Below, piece by piece: positions 27,205 to 35,950 of a stretch of 64,000 bases of DNA. The DNA comes from ZC4RG30 sp039917615. GTDB taxonomy: Bacteria; Pseudomonadota; Gammaproteobacteria; Steroidobacterales; Steroidobacteraceae. The notes beneath the pieces were generated by a model. It was given only the letters and a program-made list of their open reading frames with translations. It was not told where the DNA came from and searched no databases. Position numbers and translations under genes: made by a program. Location: NCBI GenBank assembly GCA_039917615.1, contig JBDSJD010000021.1:5088-69087 (forward strand). Reading direction: 5' to 3'. Numbering within the stretch: the first letter of the stretch is position 1; every line of letters begins with the position of its first letter.

Positions 27205-30200
27205 CTACGTGCCACCCTGCCGCAAATCCAGAGTGAGGGGGTGATCCGGGTTTGGCTGAGGCAGCCCCACCTTCGCAATGCCCGGTGTGTGGCCAATGCG
27301 GAAGAAGCGCGCCAGCCGGCGGGCTTCTGCCTCGTAGGCGTTCACGGGGAAAGTCACATAAGCACGACCGCCAGGGTGGGAAACATGGTAACGCGCGCCG
27401 CCCAGCGAGCGATCCATCCAGGTATCCACCAGATCGAAGGTGAGGGGCGCGTGCACGCCGATCGACGGATGCAGGTTCGATGGCAGCCACCAGCCGCGAT
27501 AGCGGACACCGGCAACGTATTCACCCACGGTGCCCGTGGGATGCAGTGGCAGGCGCATGCCGTTGCAGGTGAGCGCATGCCGTGAATCCACCATGCCGCG
27601 CACCTTCACCTGCAGGCGTTCCAGCGAGAAGTCCACGTAACGCACATTGCCACCGGGAGTGCCCTGCTCGCCCAGCACATGCCAGGGTTCCAGTGCGGAG
27701 CGCAATTCCACATCCACATTGCGGGTGACGAAATCGCCCAGCTTGGGGAAACGGAACTCGAAATGCGGTGCGAACCACGCCGCCGGCATTTCGAAGCCGC
27801 TGGCGCCAAGATCAGTAAGCACGTCCTGGAAATCCTCGTGCACGAAATGCGGCAGCAGGAATCGGTCATGCAGCTCGGTGCCCCAGCGCTGCAGTGTTTT
27901 CGGCTGATAGGGTTTGTTCCAGAAATGCGCGATCAGGCCACGCAGCAGCAGCTGCTGCGCCAGGCTCATGCGCGCATGCGGCGGCATTTCGAAGGCGCGC
28001 AATTCCAGCAGGCCCAGGCGCCCGGCGCCACCTTCCGGCGTAAACAGCTTGTCGATGCAGAACTCGGCGCGGTGCGTATTGCCGGTGACATCCACCAGCA
28101 CATTGCGCAGAGCGCGGTCCACCTGCCACGGCGCGTCTTTCAGCGCGCCCTGGCCCTGCATGCGTTTGAGCTCGCGCAAGGCGAGCTCCAGTTCGTAGAC
28201 GGAGTCATTGCGCGCTTCATCCACCCGCGGCGCCTGGCTGGTCGGCCCGATGTACTGCCCCGAAAAGAAATAGGACAACGAGGGATGGTTGTGCCAGTAC
28301 GCGATCATGCTGGCGAGCAGATCCGGGCGACGCAGGAACGGCGAATCGCCTGGAGTAGCGCCGCCGAGCACGAAGTGATTGCCGCCGCCGGTGCCGGTAT
28401 GCCGGCCATCAAGCTGGAATTTCTCGGAGGCCAGACGCGTGTGGTGTGCGGCGTCGTAGAGGAACTCGGTCTGCTCGGTGAGTTCACTCCAGCTGGCGAC
28501 CGGGTGAACATTTACCTCGATCACACCAGGATCAGGGGTTACACGCAGCACCGTGAGGCGCGGATCCCGCGGTGGCTCGTAGCCTTCGATCACAATAGGT
28601 ATGGACTGCGCCTTCGCCGTGGCCTCGATGGCTGCCAGCAACTCCAGGTAGTCTTCAAGCGCGGTGGTCGGCGGCATGAAGATGTGCAGACGTCCATCGC
28701 GCACCTGCGCGCACAGCGCGGTGCGGGGAATCGCGTTGGCGGATTCGAATTTTTCGGGCGCGCGGGAAGTGGCTTCGGCAGCGTTCGCTTTGGAACTGGA
28801 TCCCTTGCCTTGCTTGCGGGGATCATCGAGGGGCACTGCCCCTTCGGCTTGATTGAGCACTGCCTGCTGCAGCACGCGATACGCCGGCAGTGGCGGAAAC
28901 TGCTGCGACTGATCGGGCATGTGTACCCAGGGATAATCCGTTGCTTCCACCCAGGGCTGCGAATCCAGCGGCAGGCGGTATCCCATTGGCGAATCGCCCG
29001 GTGTCAGGTAGCAACGGCCATCGCGCAGGAACCAGGAGCCAGTCTGCCAGCTGGCGCCTGGAAGAGGCTTACACACCGGCAGCACATGACCCACGACGGA
29101 AGCGAGCCGCCCCGAGAACACCTGGCGCAACCGCTCTCTTTCCAGCGGGTCGTCGAGCCGCGAATCGAAGGGATCGACATTCGCCGGCAGGCGTCGTTCG
29201 CGCCAGAGGTAGTACCAGATGTCTTCGTACGCGGGAAACTGGTAGCTGGCATCGAGCCCCAGGCGCGCGGCCACTGCGGCGAGGAAAGCCTGCCCCTGTG
29301 CGGCGTTGGCGCCATATGACCTGGCTTCGGCTGCATACAGATCCGGGTTCGACCAAAGTGGCTCGCCATCACGACGCCAGAACACATTGAGGGACCAGCG
29401 CGGCAGCTGTTCGCCCGGATACCACTTGCCCTGCCCGGTGTGCAGCAGACCATCCGGTGCATAGCGCGTTTTCAGCGGTTTCAGTAGCTCGCCGGCGAGC
29501 CGCCGCTTGTCCGGCCCCATCGCATCGGTGTTCCATTCCGCGCCGTCACGATCATCGATGGATACAAACGTGGGCTCGCCACCGTGTGTCAGGCGCACGT
29601 CGCCGGCCACCAATTGCGCATCGATGCGCTGCCCGAGCGCGTTGATGTCCTGCCATTGTTCTTCGGTATAGGGAAAAGTGACGCGCGGTGCTTCCCAGAT
29701 GCGCTGCACGCTCATCTCGTGCCCGAACCACACCTCGCTCTTGTCGACGCCACCGCTGATCGGCGCGGCGGATCCCGGTGCTGGCGAACACGCGAGCGGA
29801 ATGTGACCCTCGCCCGCGAGCAACCCTGAAGTGGGATCGAAACCGATCCAGCCGGCGCCGGGGAGATACACCTCGCACCAGGCATGCAGGTCAGTGAAGT
29901 CTTTCTCCGGTCCGGACGGGCCGTCGAGGGATTTCACATCCGCGGTCAGCTGGATCAGATATCCCGACACAAAGCGCGCGGCAAAACCCAGATGTCGCAG
30001 CAGTTGCACCAGCAGCCAGCTTGAATCCCTGCACGAACCCGACCCCTTGATCAGCGTTTCTTCCGGCGTCTGCACACCGGGTTCCATGCGGATCAGGTAG
30101 CTGATCTGCTTGTTCAGCTGCCGGTTCAGGTCGACGAGGAAGTCGATGGTGCGCCGGGGCGTGACATCGACACCGGCGAGAAAGGCGCTGAATTCAGTGC

Positions 30201-30570
30201 CTGGCGCCAACCGCCGCATGAAGGGCATCAGCTCGAAACGGTCTTCCAGCGTGTACGCGAACGGAAAATTCTCCGCATATGGTTCGACGAAGAAATCGAA
30301 TGGATCAAACACCGCCATCTCGGCGACCAGATCCACCTCGACGCGAAACTCGCGCGTCGGCTGCTGGAACACCAGCCGCGCCAGATAGTTCGCCTGCCCG
30401 TCCTGCTGCCAGTTGAGGAAATGCTTGCCCGGCTCGACGCGCATGGAATAGGCAAGAATGCGCGTGCGGCTGTGCGGCGCGGGACGCAGGCGCACCACCT
30501 GCGGACCGAGGTTTACCAGTCGGTCATAGCGGTAGTGCGTGACATGATTCAGGGCAACATGGATGGACAT
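27205..30570 (-). CDS. Large transglutaminase-like protein with DUF2126 domain
   Basis: The 1121-residue protein has an N-terminal transglutaminase part with C180 (GSGSCRDSSW), H229 (DLHAWCEVY) and D245 (GFDPTSG). A long DUF2126 region fills the remainder (about 300-1110), with motifs such as THGGEPTFVSIDDRDG, GKWYPGEQLPRW, TGGGNHFVLGGATPGDSPFLRRPDLL (marker) and PGGRAYVTFPVNAYEAEARR (marker). The family belongs to the ATP-grasp/alpha-E gene neighbourhood. It sits between the split pair upstream (24 bp gap) and the fused protein downstream (17 bp gap), on the same strand. Confidence 0.93.
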   Translation of the reverse strand: MSIHVALNHVTHYRYDRLVNLGPQVVRLRPAPHSRTRILAYSMRVEPGKHFLNWQQDGQANYLARLVFQQPTREFRVEVDLVAEMAVFDPFDFFVEPYAENFPFAYTLEDRFELMPFMRRLAPGTEFSAFLAGVDVTPRRTIDFLVDLNRQLNKQISYLIRMEPGVQTPEETLIKGSGSCRDSSWLLVQLLRHLGFAARFVSGYLIQLTADVKSLDGPSGPEKDFTDLHAWCEVYLPGAGWIGFDPTSGLLAGEGHIPLACSPAPGSAAPISGGVDKSEVWFGHEMSVQRIWEAPRVTFPYTEEQWQDINALGQRIDAQLVAGDVRLTHGGEPTFVSIDDRDGAEWNTDAMGPDKRRLAGELLKPLKTRYAPDGLLHTGQGKWYPGEQLPRWSLNVFWRRDGEPLWSNPDLYAAEARSYGANAAQGQAFLAAVAARLGLDASYQFPAYEDIWYYLWRERRLPANVDPFDSRLDDPLERERLRQVFSGRLASVVGHVLPVCKPLPGASWQTGSWFLRDGRCYLTPGDSPMGYRLPLDSQPWVEATDYPWVHMPDQSQQFPPLPAYRVLQQAVLNQAEGAVPLDDPRKQGKGSSSKANAAEATSRAPEKFESANAIPRTALCAQVRDGRLHIFMPPTTALEDYLELLAAIEATAKAQSIPIVIEGYEPPRDPRLTVLRVTPDPGVIEVNVHPVASWSELTEQTEFLYDAAHHTRLASEKFQLDGRHTGTGGGNHFVLGGATPGDSPFLRRPDLLASMIAYWHNHPSLSYFFSGQYIGPTSQAPRVDEARNDSVYELELALRELKRMQGQGALKDAPWQVDRALRNVLVDVTGNTHRAEFCIDKLFTPEGGAGRLGLLELRAFEMPPHARMSLAQQLLLRGLIAHFWNKPYQPKTLQRWGTELHDRFLLPHFVHEDFQDVLTDLGASGFEMPAAWFAPHFEFRFPKLGDFVTRNVDVELRSALEPWHVLGEQGTPGGNVRYVDFSLERLQVKVRGMVDSRHALTCNGMRLPLHPTGTVGEYVAGVRYRGWWLPSNLHPSIGVHAPLTFDLVDTWMDRSLGGARYHVSHPGGRAYVTFPVNAYEAEARRLARFFRIGHTPGIAKVGLPQPNPDHPLTLDLRQGGT

Positions 30571-30594
30571 GCAGGTCGATGCTCCAGCGGATCG

Positions 30595-31569
30595 TTACGC
30601 CAGTGCGTCCGCTGCGACTTCCCGCTGGTGCAGGTGGAAGTACTCGCGGGCGATGGCATCGTGAACATGTGCCAGGTCGCCCTGCACGGCGTCGAGGAAT
30701 TCGTGCTGGTTCGACAGGCGCAGAGCTTCGGTCGAAACCCGGTCCGTGCGACGTCGCGCAGGCCGCAGCGCGCGCAGCGGATCCATGTTGTGGGGTAGCT
30801 CGGCGAGATGGGTTTCGATGGCATCCAGACAATACACGACCGAACGCGGGAAATGCCGGTCGGCGACGAGATAGCGCAGCACCCGGTCGCTGGTGATGCC
30901 GCCATCGCCGCTGCCCGCGGTCGCGGCATGGCGCCGGTACATCTGCAGTCCCGACAATGAGTTGAGCACGCCCACCCAGATCAGCCCCATCTCCGCGTCA
31001 ACACCGGCTTGGTTGGGCAGCAGGATCGCCGAGTGGATGTCGAGGATGCGAGTGGTCATGTCGGCCCGCTCGATATGCTCACCCAGCCCGATGAACTGGT
31101 AGGCCACATCATGGCTCATGCAATTTGCCAGCACGCCGGACACCGAATGCCGGTCGTAGATCATCTCTTCGAGCATCTGCCGACGGTCCTTGCGCCCGAG
31201 GCCCGCATGCGAATAGCGGCGCGACGCCAGGTAAATGGAGTTCACGCATTCCCACAGGTCGCGTGGCAACACATCGCGCATGGTGCGGCAGTTCTCGCGC
31301 GCGAAGCGAATGCAGGATTGGATGGACCCGGGGTTGCGCTGCGATGCCATCAGGAAATCCACCACGCTGCCCTCGTCCGGCTCCGCGTAATTCTGCTGGA
31401 AGAGTTTGTCGAGACCGACGATGCGCGTGAGCGCCTTCCAACCAAAGGATGCGCCCTGCGGCAGATCCAGCAGCAACTGTTGCGTAGCGTTGATCAGGCG
31501 CGCCGTGTTCTCGGCTCGCTCCAGGTAACGCGCCATCCAATAAAGACTCTCGGCAGAACGCGACAGCAT
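30595..31569 (-). CDS. Alpha-E domain protein
   Basis: The ATG at 31569 overlaps the ATP-grasp stop by one base (TGATG) and gives 324 residues. It is all-helical in appearance, with the family opening LSRSAESLYWMARYLERAENTARLINATQQ (marker), then RHSVSGVLANCMSHDVAYQFIGLGEHIERADMTTRILD (marker for the central helices) and a C-terminus with VEAIETHLAEL-type helices. The alpha-E domain accompanies ATP-grasp enzymes of this group and has no assigned reaction. A sibling domain is fused in the gene at 24743-27187. Confidence 0.9.
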   Translation of the reverse strand: MLSRSAESLYWMARYLERAENTARLINATQQLLLDLPQGASFGWKALTRIVGLDKLFQQNYAEPDEGSVVDFLMASQRNPGSIQSCIRFARENCRTMRDVLPRDLWECVNSIYLASRRYSHAGLGRKDRRQMLEEMIYDRHSVSGVLANCMSHDVAYQFIGLGEHIERADMTTRILDIHSAILLPNQAGVDAEMGLIWVGVLNSLSGLQMYRRHAATAGSGDGGITSDRVLRYLVADRHFPRSVVYCLDAIETHLAELPHNMDPLRALRPARRRTDRVSTEALRLSNQHEFLDAVQGDLAHVHDAIAREYFHLHQREVAADALA

Positions 31570-33017
31570 CAGTAGGGTTCTCCGACAATCCAGGTGTCCT
31601 TGCTGCCACCGCCCTGGGAGGAATTGACCACCAGCGATCCTTCGCGTAGCGCCACGCGCGTGAGGCCGCCGGTGGTCACATACATTCCATGCGACTGCAG
31701 CACGAAGGGCCGCATGTCCAGGTGTCGGGGCGCGATGTCGTCGCCGTCCCAGGTCGGCGCGGTGGAAAGCTGCAGCGTGGGCTGCGCCATGTAGCTGCGT
31801 GGATCGGCCCGCACGCGCGCGGCGCATTCATCGCGCTCGGCTTGTGTGGACTTCGGGCCGATCAGCAGGCCATAACCTCCCGACTCGTTGGCTGGCTTGA
31901 CCACCAGCTTGTCGAGATTGGCCAGCACATAGCCGCGGTCCTTTTCGTCCATGCAGAGGTAGCTCGGTACATTGGGCAGAATAGGATCCTGGTCCAGGTA
32001 GTACTTGATGATCTTCGGCACGAAGGTGTAGACGACCTTGTCATCCGCCACGCCTGCGCCGGGCGCATTCGCGATGGCCACATTGCCCTTCGCCCAGGCC
32101 CGCATCAGTCCGGGCACCCCGAGCGCCGAATCGCTGCGGAACACATCCGGATCCAGGAAGTCATCGTCGATTCGCCGGTAGATCACATCGACACGTCGCA
32201 GTCCGGCGATGGTCTTCATGTAAACCACATCATCCGACCCCACCAGCAGGTCGGTGCCCTGCACCAGCTGCGCGCCGGTCTGCTGGGCGAGGTAACTGTG
32301 CTCGAAATAGGCGGAGTTGAAGATGCCCGGCGTCAGCAGCACGATGACTGGTCGTTCATTCACGCGCGGCGACAGCGCAGCCATCATGTCGTAGAGCGCG
32401 GCCGTGTACGAATCCACCGGCAGGATGCGGCAAGCGCTGAACAAATCCGGGAAGGCTGACTTCATCAGCATGCGGTTCTCGAGCATGTACGAAACACCCG
32501 AGGGAACGCGCAGATTGTCTTCCAGTACGTAAACCGTACCATCGACATCCCGCACCAGATCAGTGCCGCAGATATTTGCCCACACCCCAAAAGGGGGCGA
32601 AATGCCGCGGCACTGCTTGCGGAAATTGCGCGAACTGGCCAGCAGTTCGCCCGGAAAGACCCCATCCCTGACGATCCGCTGCGCGTTGTAGAGATCGTCT
32701 ATAAAGAGATTGAGCGCGGTCAGGCGCTGGCGCAGACCACGGTCGATGTGGCGCCACTCGCTTTCGGGCATGACGCGGGGAATCGGGTCGAAAGGCCACG
32801 CTCGATCGATGTTTTCGCCATCGCTGTACGTCGTAAAGGAGATCCCCATGGTCACGATGGCTGCGTCGATCGCGGCACGACGCTGGCGCATCTCGCCGGC
32901 ATCGAGGGTCGAAAGGTATCTGCACAGCGCACTGGCGGCCGGACGGGGCTCGCCCTGGCTATCCACCAGTTCGTCGAAGACATCCAGCGGCCGATACCGT
33001 TCCGTTCCGAATTTCAT
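31569..33017 (-). CDS. Circularly permuted ATP-grasp type 2 protein
   Basis: The 482-residue protein is a stand-alone version of the ATP-grasp domain. It shows YVLEDNLRVPSGVSYMLENR, FNSAYFEHSYLA, GTDLLVGSDDVVYMKTI, KLVVKPANESGGYG and a C-terminal NSSQGGGSKDTWIVGEPY that matches the point where the fused protein continues into its alpha-E part. The conserved EDN-R-PSG and KPANESGGYG residues suggest an active ATP-binding site. It is the first gene of the block, starting about 80 bp from the divergent methyltransferase gene. Confidence 0.93.
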   Translation of the reverse strand: MKFGTERYRPLDVFDELVDSQGEPRPAASALCRYLSTLDAGEMRQRRAAIDAAIVTMGISFTTYSDGENIDRAWPFDPIPRVMPESEWRHIDRGLRQRLTALNLFIDDLYNAQRIVRDGVFPGELLASSRNFRKQCRGISPPFGVWANICGTDLVRDVDGTVYVLEDNLRVPSGVSYMLENRMLMKSAFPDLFSACRILPVDSYTAALYDMMAALSPRVNERPVIVLLTPGIFNSAYFEHSYLAQQTGAQLVQGTDLLVGSDDVVYMKTIAGLRRVDVIYRRIDDDFLDPDVFRSDSALGVPGLMRAWAKGNVAIANAPGAGVADDKVVYTFVPKIIKYYLDQDPILPNVPSYLCMDEKDRGYVLANLDKLVVKPANESGGYGLLIGPKSTQAERDECAARVRADPRSYMAQPTLQLSTAPTWDGDDIAPRHLDMRPFVLQSHGMYVTTGGLTRVALREGSLVVNSSQGGGSKDTWIVGEPY

Positions 33018-33097
33018 GATTGCTCACGTTGATTGTGCCTTTGAGGAGCAAGAACCGTGCCTTTGCCAGGTGGCGGGTGCCGTAAAATGGTGCGCAG

Positions 33098-33946
33098 ATG
33101 AGCACCGCCCCAACACTGCCCTTACTCACAGTTGCCGTGGCCCAGAAGCTCGCAGCTGCACGGCAACGGGGCGACGAGCGAATCACGCTGTCGCTGGATC
33201 TGGGCAAGACCACCGTCACTGTCGAACCCGGCGCCGACAACTGGCTGTGGCAACGAATGCGCTACCCCTATCCCGAAAAGATCAAGGCACGCACGGTGTA
33301 CGGCTGGAATGGAACCGGCTTCGAGCCGGTGTCGCGCTTTGCAGGCTCGTTGATCAAGCTCGTGCCCACCGACTGGGGACCACCGACGTTTGAAATCGAT
33401 GGCATCAAGATGCTGCCGACCGCGAAGGTTTCACCCTTCGAGGACGCGCGACGCAAGGTTGCGCTGATCGCACCGCGCGGCAAGCGCGTGCTCGACTGCT
33501 GCGGCGGGCTGGGTTATTTCGCGCACTGGTGCCTCACGGACATGGCGACCGAAGTTCACTCCTTCGAAAAGAACGACAGCGTGCTGTGGCTGCGCACGAT
33601 CAATCCCTGGTCGCCGCGTGTGAATCCGCGGTTGAGATTGCAGCATGCCGATGTCACCGAGCAGATCGCAGCGCTGCCCGCACGATCATACGATGCCATC
33701 CTGCATGACCCACCCCGCTTCGGTATTGCCGGGGAACTGTACTCGCAGTCGTTCTACGATGAGCTGGCGCGCGTGATCACCCCCGGCGGCCTGCTGTTCC
33801 ACTACACCGGCACGCCCAACAAACTGACCAGCGGCCGTGATGTGCCGAAGGAAGTAAAACGGCGGCTGCAGAAAGCGGGCTTTCTCTCCAGCATCGACGG
33901 CGACGGCGTGCTGGCGCGCCGCGTTGTAATTGCGCCGCGGCGCTGA
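33098..33946 (+). CDS. SAM-dependent methyltransferase-like protein
   Basis: The 282-residue protein has an N-terminal beta-rich part (about 1-115, with SLDLGKTTVTVEPG) and a Rossmann domain. Motif I is RVLDCCGGLGYFAHW and the substrate-facing motif IV is HDPPRFG, followed by VITPGGLLFHYTG. This resembles RNA/small-molecule methyltransferases or spermidine-synthase-like proteins. The substrate is unknown. It is divergent from the ATP-grasp block, so it may share its promoter region but is not in the same operon. Confidence 0.8.
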   Translation: MSTAPTLPLLTVAVAQKLAAARQRGDERITLSLDLGKTTVTVEPGADNWLWQRMRYPYPEKIKARTVYGWNGTGFEPVSRFAGSLIKLVPTDWGPPTFEIDGIKMLPTAKVSPFEDARRKVALIAPRGKRVLDCCGGLGYFAHWCLTDMATEVHSFEKNDSVLWLRTINPWSPRVNPRLRLQHADVTEQIAALPARSYDAILHDPPRFGIAGELYSQSFYDELARVITPGGLLFHYTGTPNKLTSGRDVPKEVKRRLQKAGFLSSIDGDGVLARRVVIAPRR

Positions 33947-33950
33947 GCGT

Positions 33951-34175
33951 TTATTGCGCCGCGGCCTCGGCTGCAACCCGTGCCTCATCGGCAGTTTTCT
34001 GAGCCTCCTCCACATCTGACTTTGCCTTGTCGAGCTGCTTTTTTGCGTCGCTGGCCTGCTCAGCCGATGCCGCTCCATTGACTGCCGCAGCGCCACCAGT
34101 ACCGACCAGTCCGCAGCCGGCGAGCAACCCTGCTGCAATCATGGCAGACATAATATGTTCTACACGTTTCAACAT
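33951..34175 (-). CDS. Small Ala/Lys-rich lipoprotein
   Basis: The 74-residue protein has a signal with lipobox LLAGC (Cys near residue 21) and a mature part that is an Ala/Lys/Glu coiled coil (AEQASDAKKQLDKAKSDVEE). It could anchor in the outer membrane like Lpp-type or Lpp-like lipoproteins. It ends 4 bp from the end of the convergent methyltransferase gene. A later ATG (34151) would still leave the lipobox, so the start is not certain. Confidence 0.7.
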   Translation of the reverse strand: MLKRVEHIMSAMIAAGLLAGCGLVGTGGAAAVNGAASAEQASDAKKQLDKAKSDVEEAQKTADEARVAAEAAAQ

Positions 34176-34366
34176 CGTTGATTGCTCCAGCGCAAACCAG
34201 CCTTGAGATGAGTATGCACTCCTTCGGAAGCCGCAGGCGGTATCGCGAGCACGCGGTGCTTACATATTTCGCCTTGCAGTGCAGCGAGGCGATCCACGTG
34301 TAATTGCTGGCGATGAACAAGTTCGCCAGAATGCTCGCAGCACCTGTCACCGATGGATACTCACAT

Positions 34367-34540
34367 ATGAGCAGTGACGCGCAGGCTACGCCGCTGATGC
34401 AGCCAGAGGTCGAGGCGATTCCATCGAAATACCGTGCAGGTGCCGCGCAGCAACTGGCGGCACTGCGCCTGCAGGCCCGGCTCGTGGAGGATTTCGTCGT
34501 GGCACACGACCTCGACCCTGCGCCCTTGTCCAGCCCGTGA
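34367..34540 (+). CDS. AtzG-like small subunit
   Basis: From the ATG at 34367 the protein has 57 residues with the AtzG-like pattern: an IPSKYRAGAAQQLAALRLQARLVEDF helix (marker) and an acidic end DLDPAPLSSP. An ATG at 34304 would add 21 residues without family similarity. AtzG stabilises the amidase AtzE in cyanuric-acid degradation, and AtzG-like proteins accompany many AtzE-family amidases. The gene overlaps the amidase start as GTGA, as expected for that pair, but the amidase itself is broken. Confidence 0.72.
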   Translation: MSSDAQATPLMQPEVEAIPSKYRAGAAQQLAALRLQARLVEDFVVAHDLDPAPLSSP

Positions 34541-35920
34541 ATTCAAGAAGCGCGCACGAAACCGCAGTGCGCGTGCAAACGCGCGAGACCAGCGCCGAAG
34601 CGCTGATCCAGGGTGTTCTGCATCGCATCCGGAAAATGGACCCGCTGCTGAATTGCTTCACCACGGTGCTGGATGAAAAGGCCATGGAGGATGCGCGCAC
34701 AATCGATCGCAGGCTCGCGGCCGGCGAGCGCTTGGGGCCACTGGCTGGCGTGCCATTCGGAGTGAAGGACCTGTTCGATGTGGCCGGGGTCGTGACGCGG
34801 GCAGGGTCGAAGATCCTGGCCGGCAATGCACCAGCCAGAACCGACGCCATTCTTGTGCAGCGTCTGAAGCGCGCTGGCGCCGTGCTCGTCGGTTGCCAGA
34901 ACATGGACGAGTTCGCGTATGGTTTCACCATCGAGAATGCCCACTACGGCGCGACGCGCAATCGCATGATCCCGAGCGGGTAGCGGGCGGATCTTCCGGC
35001 GGATCCGCAGCCTCCGTGGCAGCCGGATTGCTGCCGCTGAGTCTTGGGTCGGACACCAATGGTTCCATTCGTGTACCCGCGTCGTTCTGAGGCATCTTCG
35101 GACTCAAGCCTACCTTCGGGCGTCTGCCTCGCACCGGCACGTTTCCGTTTGTGGATGATCTGGATCACCTGGGTCCATTCGCTGGCAATGTGCAGGATCT
35201 GGCGCTGGCCTATGACCTGATGCAGGGCCACGATGCCGGTGATCGCGCCTGTGCTGCGCGCATGGTGGATCCGGTCAGCTCAAGTCTGGCTCAGGGCGTC
35301 GAGGGAATCAGGGCCGGCGTGCTGCTGGAATGGTTCGAGGCCGGCGCAAGCGATGAAGCCTTGGCTGCGGTTGAAACCGTGGCGCGCGCCCTGGGCGTGT
35401 AAGGCCAGTGGTGTTGCCCGAGGCGCGACGTGCGCGCGCGGCAGCGTTCTGCATTACCAGCGCCAGCGGCGCGCAACTGCACCGGCAACGACTGCACACC
35501 CGACCGCAGGATTTCGATCCAGTAACGCGCGACCGGTTTTATGCAGGGCTGAGGCTGCCCGCCACGGTGGCAATACAGGCACAGCGACTCCGGCGCTGGT
35601 TTGCGGCCGCGGCTTCTGAACTCTTCAGGCACGTGGATGTGCTGCTGGCACCGGCGACCCCAGGCACCGCGCCACTCATCGGACAAAAGACCATCATGCT
35701 CGGTGACACCGAAGTGTCCACGCGGCAGAACATCGGCGTTTACACGCAGCCCATCAGCTTCATCGGACTTCCAGTGGTTGCCGTGCCGGTATGGACAGCG
35801 TCGCGTCTGCCAATCGGCGTGCAGGTGATCGCGCCGCCCTGGCAGGAGGGTCTGGCACTGCGAGTTGCGGCACAACTTGAACGCACCGGCGTCTGCACGG
35901 TCCGCAAGACCGACGCATAA
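34537..35920 (+). pseudogene. AtzE family amidase, disrupted by two frameshifts and a stop
   Basis: The amidase reading is split over three frames. Frame one (34537-34983) runs through PFGVKDLFDVAG, with the catalytic Lys, and NMDEFAYGFTIENAHYG. It loses one base near 34964, after which the correct sequence RVAGGSSGGSAASVAAG and GSDTNGSIRVPAS continues in the next frame. A TGA at 35088-35090 replaces the Cys codon expected in PASFCGIFGLKP. A second one-base loss near 35400 shifts to the final frame (35408-35920), which has the normal C-terminal PATPGTAP and GLPVVAVPV. The neighbouring genes are all intact, which argues for true decay rather than poor sequence. Confidence 0.85.
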
Positions 35921-35950
35921 TCACGGCCTGACCGCAACGATCTGACTGCG

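Noticed and set aside
27679..29319. Long plus-strand frame of 546 codons
   Set aside because: It lies entirely antisense to the DUF2126 gene, whose protein is clearly conserved; long antisense frames are common in GC-rich DNA.
35088..35090. TGA at a Cys position in the amidase as selenocysteine or recoded codon
   Set aside because: Two frameshifts in the same gene make simple decay far more likely, and no SECIS-like hairpin was noticed after the codon.
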